A stretch of DNA of 64,000 nt from Antarcticirhabdus aurantiaca (GTDB lineage Bacteria > Pseudomonadota > Alphaproteobacteria > Rhizobiales > Rhizobiaceae): positions 40,259-104,258 of the forward strand of contig NZ_VTOM01000023.1 of assembly GCF_009765365.1 (NCBI RefSeq), read 5' to 3'. Below are positions 46,967-54,215 of this stretch, piece by piece. Both the position numbers and the translations under genes were made by a program. How positions within the stretch are numbered: position 1 is the stretch's first letter; the number at the start of each line of letters is the position of its first letter. A model generated the notes under the pieces. It had not been told where the DNA came from. It did not search any database and saw nothing but the letters and a program-made list of their open reading frames with translations.

Positions 46967-47541
46967 TGACCTCTTGAGGCCAGAGCATACTGGTTAGACG
47001 TCCCACCCTTCTCAGAGCGGTATATCTCTTCAGGTGTTCCGTTCAGGTGTTTAGCCGCCATGGGTGGCGGGTCGAGAGCCGCCATGGGTGGCGGGTCGAA
47101 GTGCTCTCGAGCCGCCATGGGTGGCGGGTCGAGACGAAGCTCCCGACGTGCATCTCGGAGCATCGCGCGCCGGTCGTCGATTGCAGTGGCACGGACCCTG
47201 TTGTCGACGAAGACGTAGCGGTTGGACTTCCGGCGATCGTACCGGCGCACCTCTACCCAACCGGCTGCCTTGAGGTCCGCGACGGCGCGCTCCACCACTC
47301 GCTTCGACAGGCTGAGATCGTCCGCGATCGTCTCGATCGCCGGATTGCACTGGCCGGTCTCCGAGTTCACGCACGACAGAAGGTAGATGCCCACCAGCTT
47401 CGCGTTCACGGGCAGGACCGGATCGCACATGATCCAGTCCTGCGCGTCGAGCTTGGCCGAGGTGAATGACTTCCGGTTCCGCTCGGCGGCGCGCTTCTCC
47501 TCACGCCGCCGAACCTGGACCGACACCTCGGACCCGCTCAC
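46963..47541 (-). CDS. Winged-helix replication-initiator-like protein with internal repeats
   Basis: 192 residues from a GTG at 47541 that overlaps the upstream stop (GTGA). The N-terminus is basic. Residues about 35-115 form a helix-turn-helix region (NPAIETIADDLSLSKRVVER, then LKAAGWVEVRRYDRRKSNRY) as in phage replication proteins of the lambda O or DnaD type. Residues 138-163 hold three copies of DPPPMAA, encoded by 24-base DNA repeats. The position in the early operon fits an initiator whose gene contains its own origin. No helicase loader is recognised downstream. Confidence 0.65.
   Translation of the reverse strand: MSGSEVSVQVRRREEKRAAERNRKSFTSAKLDAQDWIMCDPVLPVNAKLVGIYLLSCVNSETGQCNPAIETIADDLSLSKRVVERAVADLKAAGWVEVRRYDRRKSNRYVFVDNRVRATAIDDRRAMLRDARRELRLDPPPMAAREHFDPPPMAALDPPPMAAKHLNGTPEEIYRSEKGGTSNQYALASRGH
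47053..47133. repeat. Three 24-base iterons inside the initiator-like gene
   Basis: Copies at 47053-47076, 47077-47100 and 47110-47133 agree except for the last base of the second. The first two are directly adjacent and the third is 9 bases away. Each contains the dyad ccgcca-tggg-tggcgg. They keep the reading frame. This is the layout of a phage origin within an initiator gene. Confidence 0.8.
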
Positions 47542-47747
47542 ATTGCCCTCGCGTGCATCAGCCCGGCCTCGCGGATGGCGATGCAGGCTTGCTGAGGCGA
47601 GAGTCCAAAGCGCTGACGCATTGCCGGCACGATCGGCCGAGGACGATCCTCTTGAGGCAAGGATGCGAGCCAGCGGGCCGCCTCGTCGATCTGCGCCGTG
47701 CTCTCGTGATCGTGGCCGGTGGTACCGCCTACGGGGATGGTGCTCAT
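47538..47747 (-). CDS. Small hypothetical protein
   Basis: 69 residues. The C-terminal half RPRPIVPAMRQRFGLSPQQA followed by CIAIREAGLM could be a single helix-turn-helix. No family recognised. Four-base overlaps with both neighbours. Confidence 0.55.
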   Translation of the reverse strand: MSTIPVGGTTGHDHESTAQIDEAARWLASLPQEDRPRPIVPAMRQRFGLSPQQACIAIREAGLMHARAM

Positions 47748-47983
47748 TCGGCCGCCTCCTTCTCCGCCACGAAGGCGCGTAGGAGACGTAGCCCCTCTTT
47801 GGCCGACTCCTGGTTCCGCATGAAGAGGTCGAGCTCTCTGCGATCGAAGGAGATCTCGACCCAATCCGGATCCTCGTTCTCATCCCAGTAGTCCCGGCAC
47901 TTCTTGATGAAGGCGGCTGCCCGTTCGTTCCAATCAATCAGCATGTCGGCGGCTTCGGTGAAGGTCTCAGGCTGCTTGCTCAC
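47744..47983 (-). CDS. Small acidic helical protein
   Basis: 79 residues from a GTG at 47983 that overlaps the AlpA-like stop. Acidic centre (RDYWDENEDPDWVEISFDRR) and a helical C-terminus. No family recognised. Confidence 0.55.
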   Translation of the reverse strand: MSKQPETFTEAADMLIDWNERAAAFIKKCRDYWDENEDPDWVEISFDRRELDLFMRNQESAKEGLRLLRAFVAEKEAAE

Positions 47984-48192
47984 GCCGCTTTCCCTTCGTT
48001 CCGGGCGGCAATGCGCGCCTCGAGCCAAGCTTCGACCTCGACCTCCATCCAGCGAGAGGCGTGATTCGTGACCTTCACGGCGGCGGGGAAGGCGCCCCGC
48101 CGCATCATGTCGTAGATGGTCCGACGGGCGAGTCCGGTGCGGTCGCAGACGTCGGCGATGCGGAGCATGCGATGGTGATCGGACGCGCTCAC
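47980..48192 (-). CDS. AlpA-like helix-turn-helix protein
   Basis: 70 residues. RMLRIADVCDRTGLARRTIY followed by DMMRRGAFPAAVKV is the AlpA/MerR-type winged helix found in excisionases and phage regulators. The start is a GTG at 48192 overlapping the upstream stop. It may act as excisionase or activator; the 62-residue protein at 48913 is another candidate for Xis. Confidence 0.8.
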   Translation of the reverse strand: MSASDHHRMLRIADVCDRTGLARRTIYDMMRRGAFPAAVKVTNHASRWMEVEVEAWLEARIAARNEGKAA

Positions 48193-48392
48193 TGGCCAGC
48201 CTCCAGGCTGTCGAGCCGCTCGAAAAGGACTTCGAGATTTCGGCGCATGTCTTCGGCGATCTGGGCGATGGCGTTGCCGAACTCGCTCCTTCCCTCGGCG
48301 ATGATGCCGTTGCCGACGAGGAGGAGGATGCGGGCGCGGTGTTGAAGGGCGGACAGGTCATCCATCGCGGCGGAGAGGTCCAGGGCGGTCAT
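48189..48392 (-). CDS. Small helical protein
   Basis: 67 residues, helical (DDLSALQHRARILLLVGNGI and EDMRRNLEVLFERLDSLE). No family recognised; its sequence is typical of small regulators in prophage early regions. Four-base overlaps on both sides. Confidence 0.55.
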   Translation of the reverse strand: MTALDLSAAMDDLSALQHRARILLLVGNGIIAEGRSEFGNAIAQIAEDMRRNLEVLFERLDSLEAGQ

Positions 48393-48916
48393 GCCGACTT
48401 CTCCACCGCGAGAGTGGCGATGTCTTCGACCGCGCGCACGAACGCCAGGGCAAGGTCCATGAACTCGCCGTTGATCGTGCAGACAGGCTCCTGGCCGACC
48501 GAATACTCCGCGTTGGCGATCAGGGTGTGGCTGGCCTGCTCGGCGATGATCTTGATGGTGTTCAACGCGCGTTCGGACTCGCTGGCCAATTGGAACCAGT
48601 GCAGGTCGCTTGCCGCAGGCGCGGCCGCGGTGGTATCGGTGCGGGTGCCCATACCTATCTCCTTGCAGGGATGTTGAGGGTCATGGTCCGGCGAGGTGGC
48701 AGCCTCGGCCGGGCCGCTTGCTTCCGAGACCTGCAAATTTGCGGGTCTAGGCTGGTCGTAGGCGAGCAGCCGGTGGATGATCTCGGCGTTCATCGAGCGC
48801 CCGTGCAGGGCGCCTTCTTCCTTGATCTTGTCGCGAAGGCCATCGGGAAGACGAAGGCCAACCTGATCCGCGCCGCGCCCGTGGGAGCGACCCATGAGGG
48901 CGTGGGCCGCGCTCAA
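48389..48916 (-). CDS. Arc-type ribbon-helix-helix protein with C-terminal extension
   Basis: 175 residues. Residues about 16-53 are an Arc domain (QVGLRLPDGLRDKIKEEGAL, then HGRSMNAEIIHRLLAYD). The remaining 120 residues include a Pro/Thr linker and a helical domain (HWFQLASESERALNTIKIIA). It shares the Arc fold with the protein encoded divergently at 49222, so the two may compete at operators in the switch region. Confidence 0.75.
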   Translation of the reverse strand: MSAAHALMGRSHGRGADQVGLRLPDGLRDKIKEEGALHGRSMNAEIIHRLLAYDQPRPANLQVSEASGPAEAATSPDHDPQHPCKEIGMGTRTDTTAAAPAASDLHWFQLASESERALNTIKIIAEQASHTLIANAEYSVGQEPVCTINGEFMDLALAFVRAVEDIATLAVEKSA

Positions 48917-49101
48917 GCGGCATCCCCGGTGAACACGGCGACGAGCTTGCTGCGCTCGATCACCCAGCGATTGCCCACCTTGCGGGCAGGAATCTCACCC
49001 GACGTGCATAGGTGGAACGTCTGGCGCTCAGTCCGCCCGATCATCCGCGCGATGGCGGTCACGCCCCAGATGAGCTCCAGGTTTTCGGTACTCTGTGTCA
49101 C
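48913..49101 (-). CDS. Small winged-helix (excisionase-like) protein, first of the early chain
   Basis: 62 residues from a GTG at 49101. ELIWGVTAIARMIGRTERQT followed by GEIPARKVGNRWVIERSKL is the DNA-binding excisionase-like fold. The frame continues upstream to 49449 but only as a shadow of the divergent Arc gene. It is the promoter-proximal gene of the leftward chain and might be an Xis or Cro-like regulator. Confidence 0.65.
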   Translation of the reverse strand: MTQSTENLELIWGVTAIARMIGRTERQTFHLCTSGEIPARKVGNRWVIERSKLVAVFTGDAA

Positions 49102-49221
49102 TAGCCGTAATTCCCTGTTAATGGACCACGTGTAAACCACGGTGGGTACATGCACACAGGGGAGACTTGCCGTCAACCCCACGCTGGTGCATGCATGGAC
49201 CACGATCAGGTTGAGGGGCTT
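49102..49221. promoter_or_regulatory. Divergent switch region with repeated operators
   Basis: A gap between the leftward early chain and the rightward Arc-integrase genes. The 10-mer atggaccacg occurs at 49121-49130 and 49195-49204. Dyads include ccacggtgg near 49138-49146 and tgcatgca near 49188-49195. This is the expected place for opposed promoters and repressor sites. Promoter boxes were not clear. Confidence 0.6.
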
Positions 49222-49479
49222 ATGGCGCGCGAAGATCCACAGATGAAGCTCAGGCTTCCCGAGGCGCTGAAGACCGCCATTGCAAAGGCGGCAGAGGCTA
49301 ACGGTCGCAGCCTCAATGCCGAGATCGTGCAGCGTCTCGAACAGTCGATTGGGTTCGAGGAGGAGTACGGACCGCTGGAAGAGGTTATGCGTGAGGTCTG
49401 GAACGACATCGAGAAATTGAAGGCTCGTGTCGCTGAGCACGACGAGCATCTATTCCCCAACCGCTACGATCGGGACTGA
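49222..49479 (+). CDS. Arc-type repressor-like protein
   Basis: 85 residues. The ribbon-helix-helix is clear: MKLRLPEALKTAIAKAAEAN followed by GRSLNAEIVQRLEQS. A C-terminal helix (EEVMREVWNDIEKLKARV) may mediate oligomerisation. The start at 49222 follows gaggggct. It is 2 bases upstream of the integrase gene, so repressor and integrase are likely coexpressed in the integrated state. Confidence 0.8.
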   Translation: MAREDPQMKLRLPEALKTAIAKAAEANGRSLNAEIVQRLEQSIGFEEEYGPLEEVMREVWNDIEKLKARVAEHDEHLFPNRYDRD

Positions 49480-49481
49480 CC

Positions 49482-50675
49482 ATGTCTGTCCGCAAGCGCG
49501 CCTGGACGACGCCGAAGGGCGAGGAGAAGACGGCCTGGGTCGTCGACTACACGGACACGGCGGGCAAGCGCCGGCTCAAGACGTTCCCGCGGAAGAAGGA
49601 GGCCGACGCCTTCGCCGCCACCGCGAGCGTCGAAGTGCGCGAGGGTACACACGTCGCGGACAGCGCAAGTGTGACGGTGACAAAGGCGGGAGAGCTATGG
49701 ATTGCTTCCGGCGAGAGCGCCGGGCTCGAACGGTCGACGATCAAGCAGCGCCGCGCGCACCTCGACGTCCACCTGACGCCGTTGATCGGCCCTACCCTGC
49801 TCTCGAAGCTGACGGTGCCGCTGGTGCGCGAGTTCGAGGACCGGATGCGCAAGGAGGGCCGCTCGGCGGTCCTGACGAAGAAGGTTCTGACGTCGCTCGG
49901 GTCGATCTTCGCCGACGCCAACGAGCGCGGCCTCGCCACCCGTAACCCGGTGCGCGACATCCGCGGCAGCCGGAAGGGGCGCGAGCTCCGCGCTGAGAGG
50001 CGCCAGAAGGGGCGGCTGGAGGTCGGGAAGGACATTCCAACCCGCGAGGAGATCCGCGCGCTGGTGGCTGCCCTGGACGATAATTGGAGGCCCCTCCTCC
50101 TCACGGCCGTTTTTACCGGCATGCGCTCATCCGAGCTGCGCGGGCTCCGCTGGCAGGACGTCGACCTGCGGAAGGCGTGCATCCACGTCCGGCAGCGCGT
50201 TGATGAGTTCGGGCAGATCGGGCCGCCGAAGTCCGAGGCAGGCGCCAGGACGATCCCTGTGCCGCCGCCGGTCATCGTCGCGCTCAAGGAGCAGAAGCTT
50301 CGCCAGGCGAAGGGCGTCGACTTCGTGTTCGCCAATCCCGAGGGCAAGCCGCGCTCGCACACCAACACGATCGACCGCGGCCTGATGCCGGCGATGATTC
50401 GCGCTGGCGTGACGGTGACGACGGGCGAGGTCGACAAGGACGGCCAGCCGATCGCGGCGGCGAAGTACACGGGCATGCACGCCCTTCGGCACTTCTACGC
50501 CTCCTGGCTGATCAATCGGAAGGAGGAAGGGGGGCTCGGCCTGCCGGCGAAGATGGTGCAGGAGCGGCTCGGCCACGCCTCGATCGTGATGACGATGGAC
50601 GTCTACGGCCACCTGTTCCCGAGGGCCGACGACGGCGAAGAACTGGCCGCCGCCGCGAGGGCTCTGCTCGGCTGA
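49482..50675 (+). CDS. int: Tyrosine integrase
   Basis: 397 residues. An N-terminal arm-binding domain (GKRRLKTFPRKKEADAFAA) and a core-binding SAM-like domain (about 65-155) precede the catalytic domain. Active-site residues are visible: R215 (TGMRSSELRGLRW), K250, H333 and R336 (HALRHFYAS), H365 (LGHAS) and nucleophile Y375 (MDVYGHLF). It ends 60 bases from attR. Nothing suggests loss of function. Confidence 0.96.
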   Translation: MSVRKRAWTTPKGEEKTAWVVDYTDTAGKRRLKTFPRKKEADAFAATASVEVREGTHVADSASVTVTKAGELWIASGESAGLERSTIKQRRAHLDVHLTPLIGPTLLSKLTVPLVREFEDRMRKEGRSAVLTKKVLTSLGSIFADANERGLATRNPVRDIRGSRKGRELRAERRQKGRLEVGKDIPTREEIRALVAALDDNWRPLLLTAVFTGMRSSELRGLRWQDVDLRKACIHVRQRVDEFGQIGPPKSEAGARTIPVPPPVIVALKEQKLRQAKGVDFVFANPEGKPRSHTNTIDRGLMPAMIRAGVTVTTGEVDKDGQPIAAAKYTGMHALRHFYASWLINRKEEGGLGLPAKMVQERLGHASIVMTMDVYGHLFPRADDGEELAAAARALLG

Positions 50676-50735
50676 CTGCAACATGGCCGCGACATGCGGC
50701 CGAAAAGCTCAGCGAAATCAATGCCGGGTCGAAGC

Positions 50736-50779
50736 CTGCAAATCCTTGCACGCCGGTTCGATTCCGGCCGAGGCCTCCA
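50736..50779 (+). repeat. attR, right copy of the tRNA-Cys 3' end
   Basis: 44 bases matching 30115-30158 with one difference (T at 50762). It lacks the 5' half of the tRNA, so it is not a gene. Confidence 0.92.
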
Positions 50780-50782
50780 CCA

Positions 50783-51346
50783 GTGCTCAACACCATTGAT
50801 AATGCTGGAGAAATTCCAGCATATCGCAACGCCGAACGGTACCCGCGCGGCGAGGTGTATCAGTCGGTTGCCGAGCCGTTCCCCGACTGGCAAAGAGAAC
50901 TGTCCTTCGTCGCTCCGCCATCCATCCCCGCCGAACTGTCCGACGACGCATGCGGCACAGTCGTCGAGTGGATGCAGCGCCCACTCACCACCTCGGCGCC
51001 CGAGCGAGGCTATCGAGGCCTGTCGGGCGAGTACGTCGAACTGGCGGCCCTCTTCCTCTCCGGCGAGATGACGTTCGAGCCGGTTCACCTCCCATTCAAG
51101 GGCGGCCGCTTCCAGGATCAGAATCCGTTCGAGCTAAATCTGCGAATGGTATGCAGAAGCGGAAGTTATGTTTGCATACAAAACAGATGGAGCCAGCCGA
51201 CAATGCTGCTTAAACATGATCCTGGAGCGCAACATAAGCAGCCGGTCGCTATTGCGCTAGAAGCGATCGGGGCGCGGCGGCGGCGTTGCAATCGAATGAA
51301 CCTGCCGGTAGGACGATGTTGCCCGGCATGGTCGCGACTTATCTGA
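50783..51346 (+). CDS. Unrecognised frame, possible gene fragment
   Basis: The frame is open for 187 codons. Codons up to about 51140 show the strong third-position G/C bias of chromosomal genes (GEVYQSVAEPFPDWQRELSF, GYRGLSGEYVELAALFLSGE), while the last about 70 codons do not. The start overlaps the hairpin after attR and has no ribosome site. It may be a 5'-truncated or decayed host gene next to the integration site. Not recognised. Confidence 0.35.
   Translation: MLNTIDNAGEIPAYRNAERYPRGEVYQSVAEPFPDWQRELSFVAPPSIPAELSDDACGTVVEWMQRPLTTSAPERGYRGLSGEYVELAALFLSGEMTFEPVHLPFKGGRFQDQNPFELNLRMVCRSGSYVCIQNRWSQPTMLLKHDPGAQHKQPVAIALEAIGARRRRCNRMNLPVGRCCPAWSRLI
50802..50822 (+). terminator. Hairpin, probably the original tRNA-Cys terminator
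   Basis: A perfect eight-base stem (atgctgga and tccagcat) with loop gaaat, 22 bases downstream of attR. Before integration it would have followed tRNA-Cys directly. No T run. Confidence 0.5.
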
Positions 51347-51363
51347 TGATCTATCTGTAGAGC

Positions 51364-52338
51364 ATGGCATTTGAAGCGCCCCAGCTGAGGCTGAAACATT
51401 CAATCCGCGGGGATGATTCACACGTCGAATCGCGATCGGCCGACAGCATCATCAAGCTGCACGAGCTCCCGTCCGTCGGCGTCGGCATCCACATGGACAT
51501 GGTCTACTCCAACGTCGCGGGCCTGGGGTGCTGGTCGGTGAACTCACCGTCCGGCTTCGTCGCCTCGGTCGAGCCGCAGAGCAGCTACGTCCTTCTGCAT
51601 TGGATGCGATCGGGACGGATCGATTATCACACCGGCCCGTGCCGCACCGTGTTCTCCGCCGGCTCCGTCTTCACCTGGAGTTCCGCGGAACTCCACCGCG
51701 TGGAACATGCGTCGGACCTCGACATCGTCGTCACTACGATCCGGCAGGACGATCTCGCGCGCTTCGTTCAAGTGCTGACGGGTAGCGAGCACAAGGGTCG
51801 CGTCGAGTTCTTCGCGGTGCCTCCGGACAGCCCCAACGAGCGCGGCTTGCGCTTCGTCATGGCGACGCTCGCCGGCGCGATCCTGGACGACACGCCCCTC
51901 GCCTACGCGCCCCTCGCCATCGCCTCGCTCAAGGACATGACGCTCGGCGCGATGATCGAACTCTGCCCGAACAACATCCGCATGCCGGGTTTCGTCAAGC
52001 CGTCCGAGCCGGTGGCGGTCGCCCGGGCTCGCGACTTCATGCGGGCCAATATGAGCCGGCCGATCCGCGTCGCCGACATCGCTCGCGCCAGCGGCATCCC
52101 GCTGCGCACACTTCAGATCGCCTTTCGCCGCGCGACGGGAGAATCCCTGGTCGAGCACCTGCGCATGCTGCGCCTCGAGCGGGCCCGCTTCGATCTGACC
52201 GATCCTGCCTGGTCGCCGCGGGTTTCGGAGGTCGCCTATCGCTGGGGCTTCAGCAATCTCAGCGACTTCTCGCGCCGCTACCAGCAGGCTTTCGGAGAGC
52301 GGCCCCGCGATTCTCTTCGTCGCAAATGGCACGCCTGA
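51364..52338 (+). CDS. AraC-family transcriptional regulator
   Basis: 324 residues. An N-terminal ligand or dimer domain without close match precedes a C-terminal AraC/XylS double helix-turn-helix: IRVADIARASGIPLRTLQIA and VSEVAYRWGFSNLSDFSRRY, ending QAFGERPRDSLRR. The N-terminal part resembles AraC-binding-like domains (cupin-like pattern YHTGPCRTVFSAGSVFTWSS). Target unknown; it lies upstream of the sulfate importer but separated by about 750 bases. Confidence 0.9.
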   Translation: MAFEAPQLRLKHSIRGDDSHVESRSADSIIKLHELPSVGVGIHMDMVYSNVAGLGCWSVNSPSGFVASVEPQSSYVLLHWMRSGRIDYHTGPCRTVFSAGSVFTWSSAELHRVEHASDLDIVVTTIRQDDLARFVQVLTGSEHKGRVEFFAVPPDSPNERGLRFVMATLAGAILDDTPLAYAPLAIASLKDMTLGAMIELCPNNIRMPGFVKPSEPVAVARARDFMRANMSRPIRVADIARASGIPLRTLQIAFRRATGESLVEHLRMLRLERARFDLTDPAWSPRVSEVAYRWGFSNLSDFSRRYQQAFGERPRDSLRRKWHA

Positions 52339-52479
52339 TCAGGCAGCTTCCGCGTCTCCGGCGTCGGGAAGCGCGGGGCGATTCGGCGCCTCTGCGCAAG
52401 GGCCGAGCCCGTGCCCGGGCCGCTGATGCTCGCGCCGCCGACGAGCGCCGCGACAGCCTCTTGCCAGTGCGCCGATTTT

Positions 52480-52659
52480 TCAGGCGGCCGGCAGTTCGAG
52501 CAGCTTCTTCGGCACGCTGACCTGATCGCCGGATATAGTAACGACCTGGAGAGAGTTGGCTCCCGCGCCGTTCCTGTAGAACGGGTAGCTCGCTCCCGGC
52601 ATCAACCCGAGCGAGATGGCGGAACAAGCGTCATCGCGGACACGAACATACGAAGTCAT
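52480..52659 (-). CDS. Small protein of unknown function
   Basis: 59 residues (MTSYVRVRDDACSAISLGLM to PKKLLELPAA). The codon use matches chromosomal genes, and aaagg lies about nine bases before the ATG at 52659. The sequence looks like a small globular beta protein (SLQVVTISGDQVSVPKKLLE). No family recognised. It is convergent with the AraC-type gene. Confidence 0.55.
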   Translation of the reverse strand: MTSYVRVRDDACSAISLGLMPGASYPFYRNGAGANSLQVVTISGDQVSVPKKLLELPAA

Positions 52660-53092
52660 GGCTCAAGACCTTTCGCAATCGAGGCGTTTCTTGCCTTCGA
52701 AGCGATAGAACCATGAGATTGCTGAACCGAGCCTGAAGCCGCCGTTCAGGAAGCGCAGGATGGTTTCCGCTTTGCCACCCGACGCTCAGGCATGTCGGGC
52801 ATATCGGCCCGCTACCGCGGCGTTCCGGAACCCGAGACCCGCCCGCGGATTCGCTCTGAAGAACGGGGCGTGCGCGACCGGAGTTCCAAGTGCCGGCTCC
52901 CTCGTCCGCCCCGGGCGCGGAAGAGGTGTTCGATCCCGCGGAACAACTTGCCGGCCGAAATTCCGGCCGGCAGAAGATTTTTCCCGCTGCGCCGAGAAGA
53001 AGAGTTCGCGAAAGGCTTTCTGCGAAGGGCTCGTTGACACGATGATAGACGCCTGATCAGCATTGTCCATCTTCTCTATAGGGATAGTAACG
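52660..53092. other. Intergenic region upstream of the sulfate importer
   Basis: About 430 bases. A ttgaca at 53035-53040 is a possible -35 element for the sbp operon, but a good -10 at the right distance is not evident. A run of ggccg/cggcc words around 52955-52975 could form a hairpin. No gene is supported. Confidence 0.35.
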
Positions 53093-54109
53093 ATGCCCCG
53101 CTTCCGAACTCTCGCGCTCGCCCTTCTCGTGTCCGTCGGGGCAGCCATGCCGGCCCTCGCCCAGCAGACCCTCCTCAACGTCTCCTACGATCCGACCCGC
53201 GAGCTTTATCGCGACTACAATGCCGCCTTCTCGAAGCATTGGCAGGCCGAGGGTCATGACGCCGTCGCCGTCCAGATGTCGCACGGTGGTTCGGGTGCCC
53301 AGGCCCGCACCGTGATCGACGGCCTCGACGCCGACGTGGTGACCCTTGCCCTGCAGGCCGATATCGACGCCATCGCCAAGGCGACGACCAAGATCCCGGC
53401 CGACTGGCGCGCCCGCCTGCCGCACAACTCCGCACCCTACGCCTCGACGATCGTCTTCCTGGTCCGCAAGGACAACCCGAAGGGGATCAAGGACTGGGGC
53501 GACCTCGTGAAGGACGGCGTCGAGGTGATCACGCCGAACCCGAAGACGTCGGGCGGCGCGCGCTGGAACTACCTCGCGGCCTGGGCCTACGCCAACAAGG
53601 CCTTCGGCAACGACGAAGCCAAGACGAAGGAGTTCGTCGGCGAGATCTACCGTCACGTCCCCGTGCTCGACACGGGCGCGCGCGGCTCCACCACGACCTT
53701 CGTCCAGCGCGGCATCGGCGACGTGCTGCTCGCCTGGGAGAACGAGGCCTTCCTGGCGATCGAGGAACTCGGTCCGGATCAGTTCGAGATCGTCGTGCCC
53801 TCGATCTCCATCCTCGCCGAGCCGCCCGTCGCGCTCGTCGACGGCAATGTCGACGCCAAGGGCACCCGCGAGGTGGCCGAGGCCTACCTCAACTACCTCT
53901 ACTCGCCCGAAGGCCAGACCATCGCGGCCAAGCACTTCTACCGCCCGTCCGAGCCGGAGACCGTGACCGACCAGGCCCTGCTGCAGCGCTTCCCCGACGT
54001 CGAGCTGGTGTCGATCGACGACGCCCAGTTCGGCGGCTGGGAGAAGGCGCAGCCGACCCACTTCGCCGATGGCGGCGTGTTCGACACGATCTTCAAGCCC
54101 GCCAACTGA
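53093..54109 (+). CDS. sbp: Sulfate ABC importer, substrate-binding protein
   Basis: Periplasmic sulfate- or thiosulfate-binding protein, 338 residues. A signal peptide (LALALLVSVGAAMPALAQ) is followed by LLNVSYDPTRELYRDYNAAF, the Sbp/CysP N-terminus. Binding-site segments are SHGGSGAQARTVIDGLDADV, NPKTSGGARWNYLAAW and DTGARGSTTTFVQRGIGDV. The ATG at 53093 was chosen for the signal peptide. First gene of a four-gene operon. Confidence 0.95.
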   Translation: MPRFRTLALALLVSVGAAMPALAQQTLLNVSYDPTRELYRDYNAAFSKHWQAEGHDAVAVQMSHGGSGAQARTVIDGLDADVVTLALQADIDAIAKATTKIPADWRARLPHNSAPYASTIVFLVRKDNPKGIKDWGDLVKDGVEVITPNPKTSGGARWNYLAAWAYANKAFGNDEAKTKEFVGEIYRHVPVLDTGARGSTTTFVQRGIGDVLLAWENEAFLAIEELGPDQFEIVVPSISILAEPPVALVDGNVDAKGTREVAEAYLNYLYSPEGQTIAAKHFYRPSEPETVTDQALLQRFPDVELVSIDDAQFGGWEKAQPTHFADGGVFDTIFKPAN

Positions 54110-54215
54110 GCGCGACGGCCATCGGCGTGCCGCGCGCGGGGCTCCGGCTCCCGCGCGCGGCGCCGTGCCGTTCGATCACGGTGAACCAACCCGGGACCTG
54201 GATGCTCCATCGCTC

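Larger units (their letters stand above)
30115..50735. mobile_element. Integrated prophage-derived or satellite-like element in tRNA-Cys
   Basis: About 20.6 kb lies between a 44-base direct repeat of the tRNA-Cys 3' end. The tyrosine integrase abuts the right repeat. From right to left it contains a divergent regulatory switch, a leftward chain of small early genes, an initiator-like gene with iterons, a serine recombinase, small and large terminase, a few tail-type genes and cargo. No portal, capsid, head protease, head-tail connector set, tail tube, fibre or endolysin gene is recognisable. It is either a defective prophage or an element that uses another phage for its particle. Confidence 0.9.

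Noticed and set aside
47053..47133. CRISPR-like tandem repeats
   Set aside because: Two copies are directly adjacent with no spacer and all are in frame within a gene.
50734..50782. A second tRNA-Cys gene
   Set aside because: Only the 3' half is present; it is the attR copy.
53035..53040. ttgaca as a definite sbp promoter
   Set aside because: No convincing -10 element at 16-18 bases; noted only in the intergenic entry.
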